DNA of 64,000 nt from Glycocaulis albus (GTDB lineage Bacteria > Pseudomonadota > Alphaproteobacteria > Caulobacterales > Maricaulaceae), in assembly GCF_014639075.1 (NCBI RefSeq), contig NZ_BMFS01000003.1, forward strand, positions 124,001 through 188,000. The letters run 5' to 3'. The position numbers and the translations under genes are program-made. Below the pieces are notes generated by a model, which worked only from the letters and a program-made list of their open reading frames with translations, ran no database searches and had not been told where the DNA came from. Of the stretch, positions 1 to 9,600 are shown in pieces (the first letter of the stretch is position 1; every line of letters starts with the position of its first letter).

Positions 1-617
1 CGATCAGCACCGCCTTCCCCGACGGTCCGCCCACAGGCGATATCCGGCTGGAGGCTTCTGCCCATATCGAAGGACCGGCACAGGCCGAAATCATCGTCAT
101 TGCCGACGCGGACTGGCTCGATCCGGCCTTCTATGTGCGGGCAGACGGGATGGGCGGCGAGCAGATGGTGGCCGACAATCTGGCATTCATGCTGAACCTT
201 GCCGATGCGCTGGCGGGTGATCCGGCGCTGGTCAATCTGCGTTCGCGCACCGGATCAGCCCGGCCCATGGTGAGGGTGGAGACCCTGAGGGCGGAAGCCG
301 AGACGCGCTTCCGCGAGCTTCAGGACGAGCTGCGCGCCGAGCTGGCCGATGCGGAAGGCTCGCTGGCGCGCCTGAGCGAGGCGGGAGAGGCCTCCACGCT
401 GGGCGGGGCGGGCCCCGCCAGCGCAGCGCGCGCAGAGGCCCTCCGAGAGCGGATTGTGGCTGCGCGCACGGCTCTGCGCGATGTGGAGCGCGGTTTCCGG
501 CGCGAAATCGTCGCGCTGGAGAACCGGCTGCAATTCTGGACCATATGGATCCCGCCCCTGCTGGTGATCGTGCTGGCCGTACTGACAACCCTCATCCGGC
601 GGAGGCGGCGCAGATGA
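1..617 (+). CDS. GldG-like ABC-associated protein, C-terminal part
   Basis: This is the 3' end of a gene that enters from the left edge; the open frame begins at base 3 and gives 204 residues. The pattern of a beta-strand ending in Ala-Asp-Ala-Asp, followed by an Asn-x-x-Phe-x-x-Asn segment and an Ala-Asp-Ala-Leu-Ala-Gly stretch, matches the end of the GldG/ABC-2 auxiliary domain. A helical, charged region (about residues 90-170) follows, then one transmembrane helix and a run of arginines at the C-terminus, so the protein is anchored with a short cytoplasmic tail. The following DUF4340 gene overlaps its stop (ATGA), as is usual for GldF-GldG-DUF4340 operons. Such proteins accompany an ABC-2 type permease; the substrate is unknown. 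Partial because of the window edge. Confidence 0.75.
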   Translation, partial: ISTAFPDGPPTGDIRLEASAHIEGPAQAEIIVIADADWLDPAFYVRADGMGGEQMVADNLAFMLNLADALAGDPALVNLRSRTGSARPMVRVETLRAEAETRFRELQDELRAELADAEGSLARLSEAGEASTLGGAGPASAARAEALRERIVAARTALRDVERGFRREIVALENRLQFWTIWIPPLLVIVLAVLTTLIRRRRRR

Positions 618-1651
618 TCCGGTATCGCCTGTTTGGCCGCCGTGCCCGGCGCGCTTTCATCATCGCCGCTGGCGGCTTCACACTTCTGCTTGCGGGCGGG
701 GCGGCGCTGGTTGCCGATGCGCTGCGCGATGCGCGCCCGGACGTATCAGGCCCGGTCCTGCCGGGCTGGAGCGGGATCGCCGGCACAGCCACCGCTATCG
801 AGATCATCACGCCGGACAATCTGTTCCGCATGGAGCGAACAGAAGACGGCTGGACCATGCCGTCGCGCGGGCATTATCCGGTCCGCGCGGAGTATCTGGC
901 AGAGCTTGATGCGGGTCTCTCATCGCTGAGCTATGCAGCGGCGCTGACCAATGACCCCGCCCGGTTTGACCGGCTGGGCGTGGATGATCCGGCCACTGGC
1001 GGATCGGGCACCAGCCTGGTCATCACCGACGCGGACGGGAACCGGCTCGCCTCGCTGATCGTCGGCGACACGCGCGGGGACGACCGGCTCTATATCCGCA
1101 CCGGCAGGCAGGAGCGGGCCTTTGCCGTTCAGGGCAGCCTGCCCGACATTGCCGACCCCGGGCGCTGGCTGGGCCTTGATTTCTTCAATGTCGACCCGGC
1201 CCGCATCGCGCGGGCGTTCATCGTGCCGGAAACCGGCCCGGCCTATATTCTCGAGCGTGAGAGCCCGGCCACCCGCAATTTTGACCTGACCAGCCCGCTC
1301 AGCTGGCAGCTGATAACGGCCGGCGCGGCCAACGGGGTCGCCAGTGCGGGCGCCCGGGTACGCTTTCGCGATGTGGGCGAGGCCAGCGGTGATGCCGGCG
1401 CCCCGCTGGCGCTTCACCGCGCATCGACGTTTGACGGCCTTGTCTATGAATACCGCTTCTACCGCGTGGACGGAGCGATCCGCGCGCATATCAGCGTTGA
1501 TACCGGCAATCACGATGTGATGGACGAGGCATCCCGGCTGCGCCGGAATGCGCAAGGTTACTGGTTCGAGATCAGCGCGGATGCCTATGAACGCATGACC
1601 CGGCCGCTCGAACAGGCCGCGGCACGCTCGGTCACGCCGGTTACCGAGTAG
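614..1651 (+). CDS. DUF4340 domain-containing protein
   Basis: A 345-residue protein with an N-terminal membrane anchor (about residues 12-35) preceded by many arginines, followed by a periplasmic region. The sequence (vIxIxxpDNLFRMERxEDGW, then a VGDTRGDDRLYIRTG segment) fits DUF4340, a beta-rich repeat domain that travels with GldG-type ABC auxiliary proteins. The ATG at 614 overlaps the upstream stop by four bases, which supports this start over an earlier in-frame codon inside the upstream gene. It is probably the last gene of the operon, since a convergent gene ends only a few bases downstream. The function is unknown; a role in an ABC-2 export or gliding-type complex is inferred from context. 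Confidence 0.75.
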   Translation: MIRYRLFGRRARRAFIIAAGGFTLLLAGGAALVADALRDARPDVSGPVLPGWSGIAGTATAIEIITPDNLFRMERTEDGWTMPSRGHYPVRAEYLAELDAGLSSLSYAAALTNDPARFDRLGVDDPATGGSGTSLVITDADGNRLASLIVGDTRGDDRLYIRTGRQERAFAVQGSLPDIADPGRWLGLDFFNVDPARIARAFIVPETGPAYILERESPATRNFDLTSPLSWQLITAGAANGVASAGARVRFRDVGEASGDAGAPLALHRASTFDGLVYEYRFYRVDGAIRAHISVDTGNHDVMDEASRLRRNAQGYWFEISADAYERMTRPLEQAAARSVTPVTE

Positions 1652-1658
1652 CCAGGCC

Positions 1659-2390
1659 CTAGTCGTGCAGGCGCGACGCTGCCAGAAGGCGGCCGCCAGA
1701 CCCATCCTGCACGAGCACCGCAAGGCCGAAACCCTCTGCCGGGCCGGGAAATTCCAGCGTGTAGCCGCCCCCTTGCCAGTCATCGAGGCGCTCAAGCGCG
1801 GCCACGGTGTTGTGATGCTCCATACGCGCGCCCTCATTGCGCCCGCCTTCAATGGGAACAACGATCAGTCCGGGACGGTAGGTGACGGCCCAGACCTGCG
1901 CCGGTTCAGCGCGCAACGGGCCATCCAGTTCCAGCCTCAGCCGCTCCGGCGATATACGTGCCAGTGATATGGTGCCGGTCAACGGCATGGTCCTGGCCAC
2001 GCGCCCTGGCACATCATCGCGTGTAAAGCGCAGACGCTCCGGCCCGCCATTGATGACAAAATGAGGCGTGAAGACGCGGCTCGCCTCGCCCGCGCGGATA
2101 TAATCCTTCTGCCGGTCAGCAAAGGCAGGCTGGGCGAACTGGTCTTCCCAGCCGAACATGTCCCAGTAATCGACCCCGTAAGAGAGCGCGATCACCCCTT
2201 CACGCGCCGCAATCTCCCCGAACCGGCGATTGGCTTCCACGCAGGGCGGACAGCCCTGGCTGGTGAAAAGCTCCACCACGACCGGTGTCTCCTCGGAGTG
2301 ATCCGGGTTGGGCGATTCCCCGATGCCGGCCGGGTAGTGGCCGTCGGCGGCACTCAGCGAAAGGGCAAGAAGGGTGGAAATCAGCATCAT
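1659..2390 (-). CDS. DUF1223 thioredoxin-fold protein, secreted
   Basis: 243 residues beginning with a short signal peptide (hydrophobic residues 2-14, cleavage near Ala-Asp-Gly-His). The family signature VELFTSQGC is followed by a CPPC redox motif at C47-C50, characteristic of DUF1223, a thioredoxin-like family common in Alphaproteobacteria. The following GVDYWDMFGWED segment is also conserved in the family. It is predicted to be periplasmic; the redox partner or substrate is not known. It lies convergent to the DUF4340 gene (8 bases between stops) and appears to be a single transcription unit. Confidence 0.85.
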   Translation of the reverse strand: MMLISTLLALSLSAADGHYPAGIGESPNPDHSEETPVVVELFTSQGCPPCVEANRRFGEIAAREGVIALSYGVDYWDMFGWEDQFAQPAFADRQKDYIRAGEASRVFTPHFVINGGPERLRFTRDDVPGRVARTMPLTGTISLARISPERLRLELDGPLRAEPAQVWAVTYRPGLIVVPIEGGRNEGARMEHHNTVAALERLDDWQGGGYTLEFPGPAEGFGLAVLVQDGSGGRLLAASRLHD

Positions 2391-2486
2391 GAACTAACTG
2401 TAATGCGGGATACTCGCACCTGCACAATCAACTCAGCGTGACCATAGTCAAGAGCGCTGGCGCGAGAGCGCCTCGCGGCGCAACCG

Positions 2487-3206
2487 CTAGCGCGCGGGCT
2501 CTCCAGCTGCCGTGCCGGCGTCAGCGGCGGGTTCACCCTCGCCGCCTTCACCCTGATCCTCGTCATCACCCTCGCCGGGCGCGCGCGCCCATTTCAGCGT
2601 GATCGGGATGTTTAGGGCCACAAACACCGCAAAGATCGGATAGGTGCCCAGCAGGCGGAAATTGACCCAGAAGGCCTCGGTCAGGTTCAGCCAGTCGAAC
2701 ATGCGCGCGGAATCCACCACCACGCTGTCGGTGATGTGACGCCAGAGCACTTCGTTCACCGCCGCGAGGAAGATGAAGAACAGCGCCCAGCGGATCGCCA
2801 GGATCGTCCAGATGCGCTCTGGCATCTCGAACACCGAGGAGAAGAGCGCTTTCCACACATTGAAGCCGAAGGCGAAGCTGAACAGGATCGTGAACGCAAA
2901 CAGCAAATTGATGATGGTTGGCTTGATGAAGATGAAGATCGGGTCCTGCAGATAGATCGTCATCGCGCCAAACAGGGTGACGATCACGAAGGTGACCACC
3001 AGCATGGGCGGGAAGCGCTTCTGCGAGATCGCCGCATAGGCAAGCGCAATCGCGGTTGCAGCCATGAACAGCCCGGTCGACCAGTAGATCGCGCCCTCGT
3101 CCAGCACCCGGTTGGCGATATTATAGCTGATCATGAAGACCGCCGCCGGGCCGACATCAACCAGCAGCCTCGCACCCTGTCCGATTGTCTTGCCGTTGGT
3201 GCTCAT
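2487..3206 (-). CDS. ispZ: septation protein A, YciB/IspZ family inner membrane protein
   Basis: 239 residues with five to six hydrophobic segments and the family-typical order: an LLxxxPxxxF start (here VDVGPAAVFMISY), the KPTIINLLFA segment, the LNExxWR-like AVNEVLWR segment and a final YPIFAVFVALN helix. The C-terminal tail of about 35 residues is acidic and Gly/Ala-rich and lies outside the conserved fold. Family members (YciB in E. coli) sit in the inner membrane and influence cell envelope and septum synthesis. It is the last gene of the mtaB-ftsY-EamA-ispZ set; ftsY followed by ispZ is a common alphaproteobacterial order. Confidence 0.9.
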   Translation of the reverse strand: MSTNGKTIGQGARLLVDVGPAAVFMISYNIANRVLDEGAIYWSTGLFMAATAIALAYAAISQKRFPPMLVVTFVIVTLFGAMTIYLQDPIFIFIKPTIINLLFAFTILFSFAFGFNVWKALFSSVFEMPERIWTILAIRWALFFIFLAAVNEVLWRHITDSVVVDSARMFDWLNLTEAFWVNFRLLGTYPIFAVFVALNIPITLKWARAPGEGDDEDQGEGGEGEPAADAGTAAGEPAR

Positions 3207-3287
3207 GGCGGGCGTTCCTGTTCAGCGATGGTGTTGCGGGTAAGAGCCTTGCCTGATTACGTCAGCCTTGGCCAGCCGGATTGGTAG

Positions 3288-4133
3288 CTAGCCCAGCTGC
3301 AGCAGCGCCAGCCCGCCTGCGAGAATGAGCGCCAGCACGCCCCTGCGCAGGCCGAAGGGTTCTTTCAGCACCAGGGCGGCGAGGATCGCGCCGAACACGA
3401 TGGAGGTCTCGCGAAGCGCAGCCATCGGCGCCACCGGAGCTACCGAATAGGCGTAGAGCGCAAGTGTATAGGTGGCGAGATTGAAGCCAGCGCTTTTGGC
3501 GGAGCCGGGAAGCTCCTGCAGCGCTGCGGTTACAAAGCGCCGCCCGCGCCGGGCAATGGCCGTTGCCGACATCGTGACCGCCGAGAGCAGGAAGAACCAG
3601 ACCGCATAGAGGACCGGGTCTCCGGCGGCGCGCACGCCCGATGCGTCTACCACCGTATAGCCAGCCGTCATTACGGCGGCCGACAGCGCAAAGCCCAGAG
3701 CCGCCGCCTTGGGTACGCCATTCCTTTCCGGCCAGGCAAAGGCGACAATCGCGCCGGAGGCGGTGGCAAGGCCGATAATGGCAATCAGGCTCAGCGTTTC
3801 ATCGAGGAAGAAAAAGGCGAAGAGCCCCGCCATGGCGGGCGCGGCCCCGCGCATCACCGGATAGACCAGATTCATCTCGCCGCGCTGGAAGGCGGCGATG
3901 AGGAACATGTTGAACGCCCAGATGATGGCTGCACCCAGGAGCAGGAAGCGCCACACCTCCCACTCAGGAAAGGGCAGGATAATCGCCAATGGCAGGCAGA
4001 CCGGCACGCACAGGAGAATGGTGACGGCGCGGAAGACCAGCGTATCCTTGGCCTTCTTGGTGAACAGCGTCATCACCGAATGCGCCATGGCCGAGCCGAT
4101 CATGGCAAAAGCGGCGAGCGCTGCCTCCTCCAT
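3288..4133 (-). CDS. EamA/DMT family transporter
   Basis: 281 residues forming about ten transmembrane helices in two similar halves, the usual architecture of the drug/metabolite transporter (EamA) family. The second half carries the typical end (ALRETSIVFGAILA, then LKEPFGLRR) seen in this family. The start codon overlaps the ftsY stop (TGATG), so translation is likely coupled. The substrate cannot be told from sequence; EamA proteins export small molecules such as amino acids or purine derivatives. Between ftsY and ispZ it is an unusual passenger, but strand and spacing place it in the same operon. Confidence 0.85.
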   Translation of the reverse strand: MEEAALAAFAMIGSAMAHSVMTLFTKKAKDTLVFRAVTILLCVPVCLPLAIILPFPEWEVWRFLLLGAAIIWAFNMFLIAAFQRGEMNLVYPVMRGAAPAMAGLFAFFFLDETLSLIAIIGLATASGAIVAFAWPERNGVPKAAALGFALSAAVMTAGYTVVDASGVRAAGDPVLYAVWFFLLSAVTMSATAIARRGRRFVTAALQELPGSAKSAGFNLATYTLALYAYSVAPVAPMAALRETSIVFGAILAALVLKEPFGLRRGVLALILAGGLALLQLG

Positions 4134-5293
4134 CAGGCGTCGAGCCCCGCCAGTGCTCTGGCAAAATCGCGCGCGATAAAGGGCTGGAGATCATCCTCGC
4201 CCTCGCCGACACCGATGAAATGGATGGGCAGGCCAAATTTTTCGGCCACCTGCACCAGCGCGCCGCCTTTTGCCGTGCCGTCCAGCTTGGTCATCACGAT
4301 TCCGGTGACTTTCGCCGCTTCCATGAAGGCTTCGGCCTGCGAGATGGCGTTGGAGCCTACGGTTCCATCTAGCACCAGCACGACATGATGGGGCGCGGCC
4401 TCATCGATTTTGGCGATCACGCGCAGTATCTTGCGCAGCTCCTCCATCAGCTCGGCCTTGTTCTGCAGGCGCCCTGCCGTGTCGATGAGGACAGCATCCG
4501 CGCCCGTGCGCCGGCCTTCCTGCACGGCATCATAGGCGAGCCCCGCCGCGTCCGCGCCGTGGGGACGGGAGAGAAATTGCGCGCCGGCCCGCTTTGACCA
4601 GACTTCGAGCTGCTCTACGGCGGCGGCGCGGAAGGTGTCGCCCGCTGCGGTGATCACGCTCGCACCCTCGCGCGTCATCTTGACGGCCAGCTTGCCGAGC
4701 GTCGTCGTCTTGCCGGAGCCATTGACGCCCACGAAGAGAAGCACTTGCGGGGCGGGGCCGGAAATGTCGAGCGGGGCCTGAAACGGCTCCAGCGTCTCGG
4801 TGATCACATCGGCGAGCGCCTGACGGATTTCGGTGTCCGTGACATCCTTGTCGAACCGGTCCTTCGCCAGCCGGTCTATGACCTTGGCAGCCGTGGCCGC
4901 GCCGAGATCGGCCGCAATCAGCAATTCCTCCAGCTCGTCGAGGGCTTCGCTGTCCAGCTTGCGCCTGGTGAACACGCCGGAGAGCTGGGCAGAGGATTTG
5001 GACAGGCCCGATGCGAGACGCTTGAAAAAGCCTTCCGGCTTGGCGGAGGCAGATGCCTGCTGAACCGGCGCTGGCGTGGCGGGCACTTCGGGTGCAGGCG
5101 GCGCCATCGCGGGATCTGGCACAGGGGTCAGCGCATCACCCTGCACAGGGCCGGCAACGGGCTCAGGCGTATCCTCGACCGGGGCGGGAGCAGGTGCCTC
5201 TTCAGCCGGCGCGGCAGGCTGCTCCGGCGCAGCCTCTTCTGGTGCCGGTGCTTCAGACTTGCTCTTTTTCCTGCCAAAGCCGAACCAGTTCAT
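4133..5293 (-). CDS. ftsY: signal recognition particle receptor FtsY
   Basis: 386 residues. After an N-terminal Ala/Pro/Glu-rich acidic region (about residues 12-85) come the SRP54-type N domain and the GTPase G domain. The P-loop GVNGSGKTTT is at residues 189-198, the G3 motif is DTAGRLQNK and the G4 motif is TKLDGTAKGG. FtsY docks ribosome-SRP complexes at the inner membrane for co-translational insertion of membrane proteins. The length and acidic N-terminus are normal for the family. The start overlaps the mtaB stop by four bases, indicating a co-transcribed and translationally coupled pair. Confidence 0.97.
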   Translation of the reverse strand: MNWFGFGRKKSKSEAPAPEEAAPEQPAAPAEEAPAPAPVEDTPEPVAGPVQGDALTPVPDPAMAPPAPEVPATPAPVQQASASAKPEGFFKRLASGLSKSSAQLSGVFTRRKLDSEALDELEELLIAADLGAATAAKVIDRLAKDRFDKDVTDTEIRQALADVITETLEPFQAPLDISGPAPQVLLFVGVNGSGKTTTLGKLAVKMTREGASVITAAGDTFRAAAVEQLEVWSKRAGAQFLSRPHGADAAGLAYDAVQEGRRTGADAVLIDTAGRLQNKAELMEELRKILRVIAKIDEAAPHHVVLVLDGTVGSNAISQAEAFMEAAKVTGIVMTKLDGTAKGGALVQVAEKFGLPIHFIGVGEGEDDLQPFIARDFARALAGLDA

Positions 5294-6624
5294 GCCGCCT
5301 CCAGCGGTTCTGCGATGAGATGGGTGCCGTCATGGCCGGTAATCGCCGCGCGTACCAGCGCGCCGGGGCGGGCCGGGCTCTCCATGCGGGCGGGCGCAAA
5401 GTTCGCGGCGCGCGCCAGACCATCCTTTTCCACCAGCAGCACCTCTTGCGTGCCCACCATGGCCGCCAGATGCGCGGCGAGCGCCGCCTCGCCCTTCTCG
5501 CGCAAGATGCGCGCGCGCTCCTTGATGATAGTGCCATCCACTTGCGGCATGCGCGCCGCTGGCGTGCCGGGGCGGGGCGAATAGGGAAAGACATGCAGAT
5601 AGGCCAGCTGGCACTCGTCGACGAGGCGCAGCGAGTTTTCAAACATCCCGTCTGTTTCGGTCGGGAAACCGGCAATAAGGTCCGCGCCAAAGGCAATATC
5701 GGGCCGGAGGGATTTCAGCTGGTCTGTCAGCGCGATGGCATCGCTGCGCAAATGACGGCGCTTCATGCGTTTCAGGATCATGTCATCACCCGCCTGCAAG
5801 GACAGGTGCAGATACGGGCAGAAGCGCTCCTCGCGCGCGATCACATCCATCAGCTCGTCATCGATCTCGATAGCGTCGATGGAGGAAAGCCGCAGGCGTT
5901 TGAGATCCGGCACCAGTTTCAGCACCGCCTTGACCAGACGGCCAAGCTTTGGTGTGCCGGGCAGGTCCGTGCCCCAGCTGGTCATGTCGACGCCGGTGAG
6001 GACCACTTCGGTATGGCCGGTCTCCACAAGGCGGCGCACCTGGTCGACCACATCGCCCACAGGGGCAGAGCGCGCATTGCCGCGTCCGTAAGGGATGATG
6101 CAGAAGGTACAGCGATGATCGCAGCCGGTCTGCACCTGCACATAGGCGCGCGCGCGGCCCTCCAGCCCGTCCACCAGATGCCCGGCGATTTCCTTGACGG
6201 CCATAATGTCGCCGACAGACACCGTTTCGCCGCCGGAGATGGCGCTGGCCCGGAAAGTATCGCTTTTGAGCTTCTCCGCATTGCCGATGACCCGGTCGAC
6301 TTCGGGCATGACGGCAAAGCGCTTCGGATCGATCTGGGCGGCGCAGCCGGTCACGATCATCTGGGCTGCCGGATTGTCGCGCTTCATCCGGCGGATGGTC
6401 TGGCGGGCCTGACGCACCGCCTCGTTCGTGACCGCACAGGTATTGATGATGATGGCGCCGGAAAGCCCCGCCTCGCGGGCATGGTCGCGCATCACCTCGC
6501 TTTCCCAGGCGTTGAGGCGGCAGCCAAAGGTGACGATTTCCACGCCTTCGGCTCCGCCCTCACGGGCGGGCGCTGCCGGATCGGCAGGCTCAAGGGTGGT
6601 GTTATCGGGGCCGGGGGCGCTCAT
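5290..6624 (-). CDS. mtaB: tRNA t6A37 methylthiotransferase MtaB
   Basis: With the ATG at 6624 the protein has 444 residues; a GTG 30 bases upstream is possible but has no clear ribosome binding site. It belongs to the UPF0004/radical SAM/TRAM methylthiotransferases. The N-terminal cluster ligands start at FGC (C35), then INTCAV and VTGCAA; the radical SAM motif is CDHRCTFCIIP. The length and motif spacing fit MtaB (t6A to ms2t6A) rather than MiaB. It is the first gene of the mtaB-ftsY operon, a frequent alphaproteobacterial arrangement. It acts on tRNAs that read ANN codons. Confidence 0.93.
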   Translation of the reverse strand: MSAPGPDNTTLEPADPAAPAREGGAEGVEIVTFGCRLNAWESEVMRDHAREAGLSGAIIINTCAVTNEAVRQARQTIRRMKRDNPAAQMIVTGCAAQIDPKRFAVMPEVDRVIGNAEKLKSDTFRASAISGGETVSVGDIMAVKEIAGHLVDGLEGRARAYVQVQTGCDHRCTFCIIPYGRGNARSAPVGDVVDQVRRLVETGHTEVVLTGVDMTSWGTDLPGTPKLGRLVKAVLKLVPDLKRLRLSSIDAIEIDDELMDVIAREERFCPYLHLSLQAGDDMILKRMKRRHLRSDAIALTDQLKSLRPDIAFGADLIAGFPTETDGMFENSLRLVDECQLAYLHVFPYSPRPGTPAARMPQVDGTIIKERARILREKGEAALAAHLAAMVGTQEVLLVEKDGLARAANFAPARMESPARPGALVRAAITGHDGTHLIAEPLEAA

Positions 6625-6682
6625 TGCCGGGATAAGTGAGCCTCGAGAGGCCACGGGTCAAGCCGGGTGGTGCGTGCAGCCT

Positions 6683-9600
6683 CTATTCGGCAGGTTCGGC
6701 CTGGGGCTGGACCTCGCGCACCCTCACCCCGCGCAAATCCTCCACAATAAGCACATAGGCTGGCAAGAGCAGGAGGATGAGGGCTGAGGCGAAGAGCAGG
6801 CCGATACCCAGCGAAATGGTCATCGGCACCAGGAATTGCGCCTGCGGGCTGGTCTCCAGCATGATCGGCAACAGGCCGAAAGCGGTGGTCAGCGTGGTGA
6901 TGAGGATGGGGCGGAAGCGCCGGGAGGTGGCCTCCGAAATCGCTTCCGCCGGCGTATAGCCTCGCCCGACATTCATGTTGTAGCGGTCCATCAGCACGAT
7001 TGAGGCGTTTACCACCACGCCGGAGAGCGCAACCATGCCGAACAGGGAGGGGAAGGACACGTCATACCCCATCAGGAAATGGCCGAAAATCGCCCCGCCA
7101 ATACCGAAGGGAATGGCAATCAGAATGACCAGCGGCTGCACATAGCTGCCCAGCTGCGTCGCCAGCAGGGCGTACATGATGATGATGGCAAACAGGAAGC
7201 CTTGCCCGATGGAGGCAAAATCCTCGGCCTGGTCACGGCCCGCGCCAGACAGCTCCCAGCGCAGCTGCGGAAACTCGGCTACAAGGTCGGCCAGAAGGCG
7301 GTTTTCGACAATCGCGCGCGCATCGTCCGGCGTCAGGATGGCCCGGTCGACATCGGCCGTCACCTCGATGACCCGGCGGCCATCCACCGAGTCAATGGCC
7401 GTCAAAGACCGCGTTTCGGTGATATCGGCCGCCACGCTCAAGGGTATGGCCGTCCCATCCGGCGCGCGCACACGAAATTGCGACAGATCATCGAGGCTGG
7501 TGCGCTCTCCTTGCGGATAACGAACAAAGACCTGCACTTCCTCGCTGCCGCGCTGTATCCGCTGGACCTCCTCGCCGAAAAAGCCCTGACGGGCCTGACG
7601 GGCGATATCGGCCGCGCGAAGGCCTGCTGCATCACCAGCCGGAGTCAGCGCAAAGTTCAGCTGGCGCTTGCCCAGCTCATAACCCCCGTCAATGCCGCTC
7701 ACGGCGTCGATATCGCGCAAGCCGGCAACGAGCCGGTTTACCGCCTGCTCCAGCGTTTCGTTGTCGGGATGGGAGAGCTGGTAGGCGATATCGGGGTTTT
7801 GCGGCCCGGCAGAGGCGGTGAAGGTCAGGCGCTCCACCCCGGCCAGCTGGCCGATGCGGGTGCGCCATTCGCGTTCGAGCTCGGTCGAGGAGAGGCGGCG
7901 CTGTGAGGAGGGAACAAGGCGTATCTCGATCTGGGCGACATGGGAGGCGATCGAGGTGGAGCTGACCGAGCCTGGACCGCCGAACAGGCTCGTTTGCCCG
8001 CCAATCACCGCGGAAATGGACTCAAATACCGGCGCGCCACGCTCTGCATATTCCGCCTGCATGGCCTCTGCCTCGTCCAGCATGCGCCGCGCGGCGGCGT
8101 TCGTCGCCTCGAAGGGGGCGCCGGTAGGCAGAACAAGGCTGGCCGTGATGGAATCGGCCTCGATATTGGGAAAGAAGACGAAGCGCACCGTGCCGGTACC
8201 CAGCAAGGTGAAGCAGGCAATCAGGATACAAAAGCCTGCAACGGCCACGAGATAGCGCATCCGGCCGGCAAAGCGTGTCCAGCCGCGCAGCACATTGTCC
8301 GCAAACCCGGCGACATAGCCGTCCACCCAGTTCTGGATGGAACGCATGGGGCCGCGCGACCAGGTGGAGCCGCCTGCGAGCTGGGTCGGCAGGACGAAGA
8401 AGGCGACAATCAGCGAGACGATGAGGATGGAAATCACCAGTATGGGGATGGGCCGGGTGATTTCCCCGAACGTGCCGGTGATGAACACCAGCGGGCCGAA
8501 GGCGGCGACGGTGGTCAGCACCCCGACCAGCACGGGCGCGGCCACGCCGGTGACCCCGGCAATGGCTGCGTCCTTGTTGGAACGGCCCTTCATGCGTTCC
8601 CGGTCGGTGTTTTCGCCGACCACAATGGCGGCATCGACCACGATACCCAGCACGATAATGAGGCCGAACGTGGTGATGAAATTGAGCGTCACCCCGGCCG
8701 CGCCAAACAGGGTAAAGCCCCCCAGAAAGGCAATCGGCACGCCCAGCGCCACCCAGAAGGCCAGGCGCAAATCCAGCAGCAGGACCAGAAGCAGGAAGAC
8801 CAGGGTGAAGCCCAGAATGGCATTGCGCGCCAGCAGCGAGACGCGGTCACGGAAAACCTGGCTCTGGTCACTGGCGACGCTCAGCGACACGCCCGGCGGC
8901 AATACCGCCTGATCCACATAGTCGATGGCCCGCGCCCGCACCCGCAGAAGGTCCTCATTGCCGCGCAGCTGCACATCAACAAGGGCGGCTGGCTGGCCGT
9001 TGAACAGGCTGATGAGCGGATCTTCTGAAAATCCGTCCGTAACCGTTGCCACATCACGCACCCGGATACGCGATCCGTCAGGCTGCGCCCGCAGGATAAT
9101 CTCCTCGAAGGCCTCGCCGGTTTCCGCTCGCGCATTGGTGCGCAGGAGAAAATCCCCGGCCCCTGTGCGTATCTGCCCGCCGGACAGATCTATCGAGGCG
9201 GCGCGCAAGGCCTGTGCAACGTCACCAAAGGTCAGGCCATAGGCGCGCAGCGCGTCTTCGGACACGGAAATCGCGATCTCGTAGGGGCGCACCCCGCGCA
9301 ACTGCACGGTGGAGATGCCGTTTACCGCCATCAGATCGCGCTCGACCTGCTCGGCAGCGCGGCGCAAAACCCCCTCACTGACCGGGCCGCTGAGTACCAG
9401 GGTGAGCACGTTCGTCGTTGGCTGGGGGATGCGTATCTGCGGCTGCTCGGCATCGGCGGGCGGAAAGCTCACCAGCGAGTCCACCGCCGTCTGTACGTCG
9501 TCGCGTACAATGCGCGGATTGGCAAATTCGCTGATCTCGATCGTTACCGTGCCGACATTCTCCGATGCCGTGGCGCGCACTTCGCGTACGCCATCAAGGC

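Noticed and set aside
5053-6639. Long open frame on the plus strand over mtaB
   Set aside because: It is the shadow of the GC-rich mtaB/ftsY genes; its protein is Arg/His/Ala-rich and has no family pattern. The same applies to other long antisense frames (for example 7079-9028, 30950-32224, 38315-39514).
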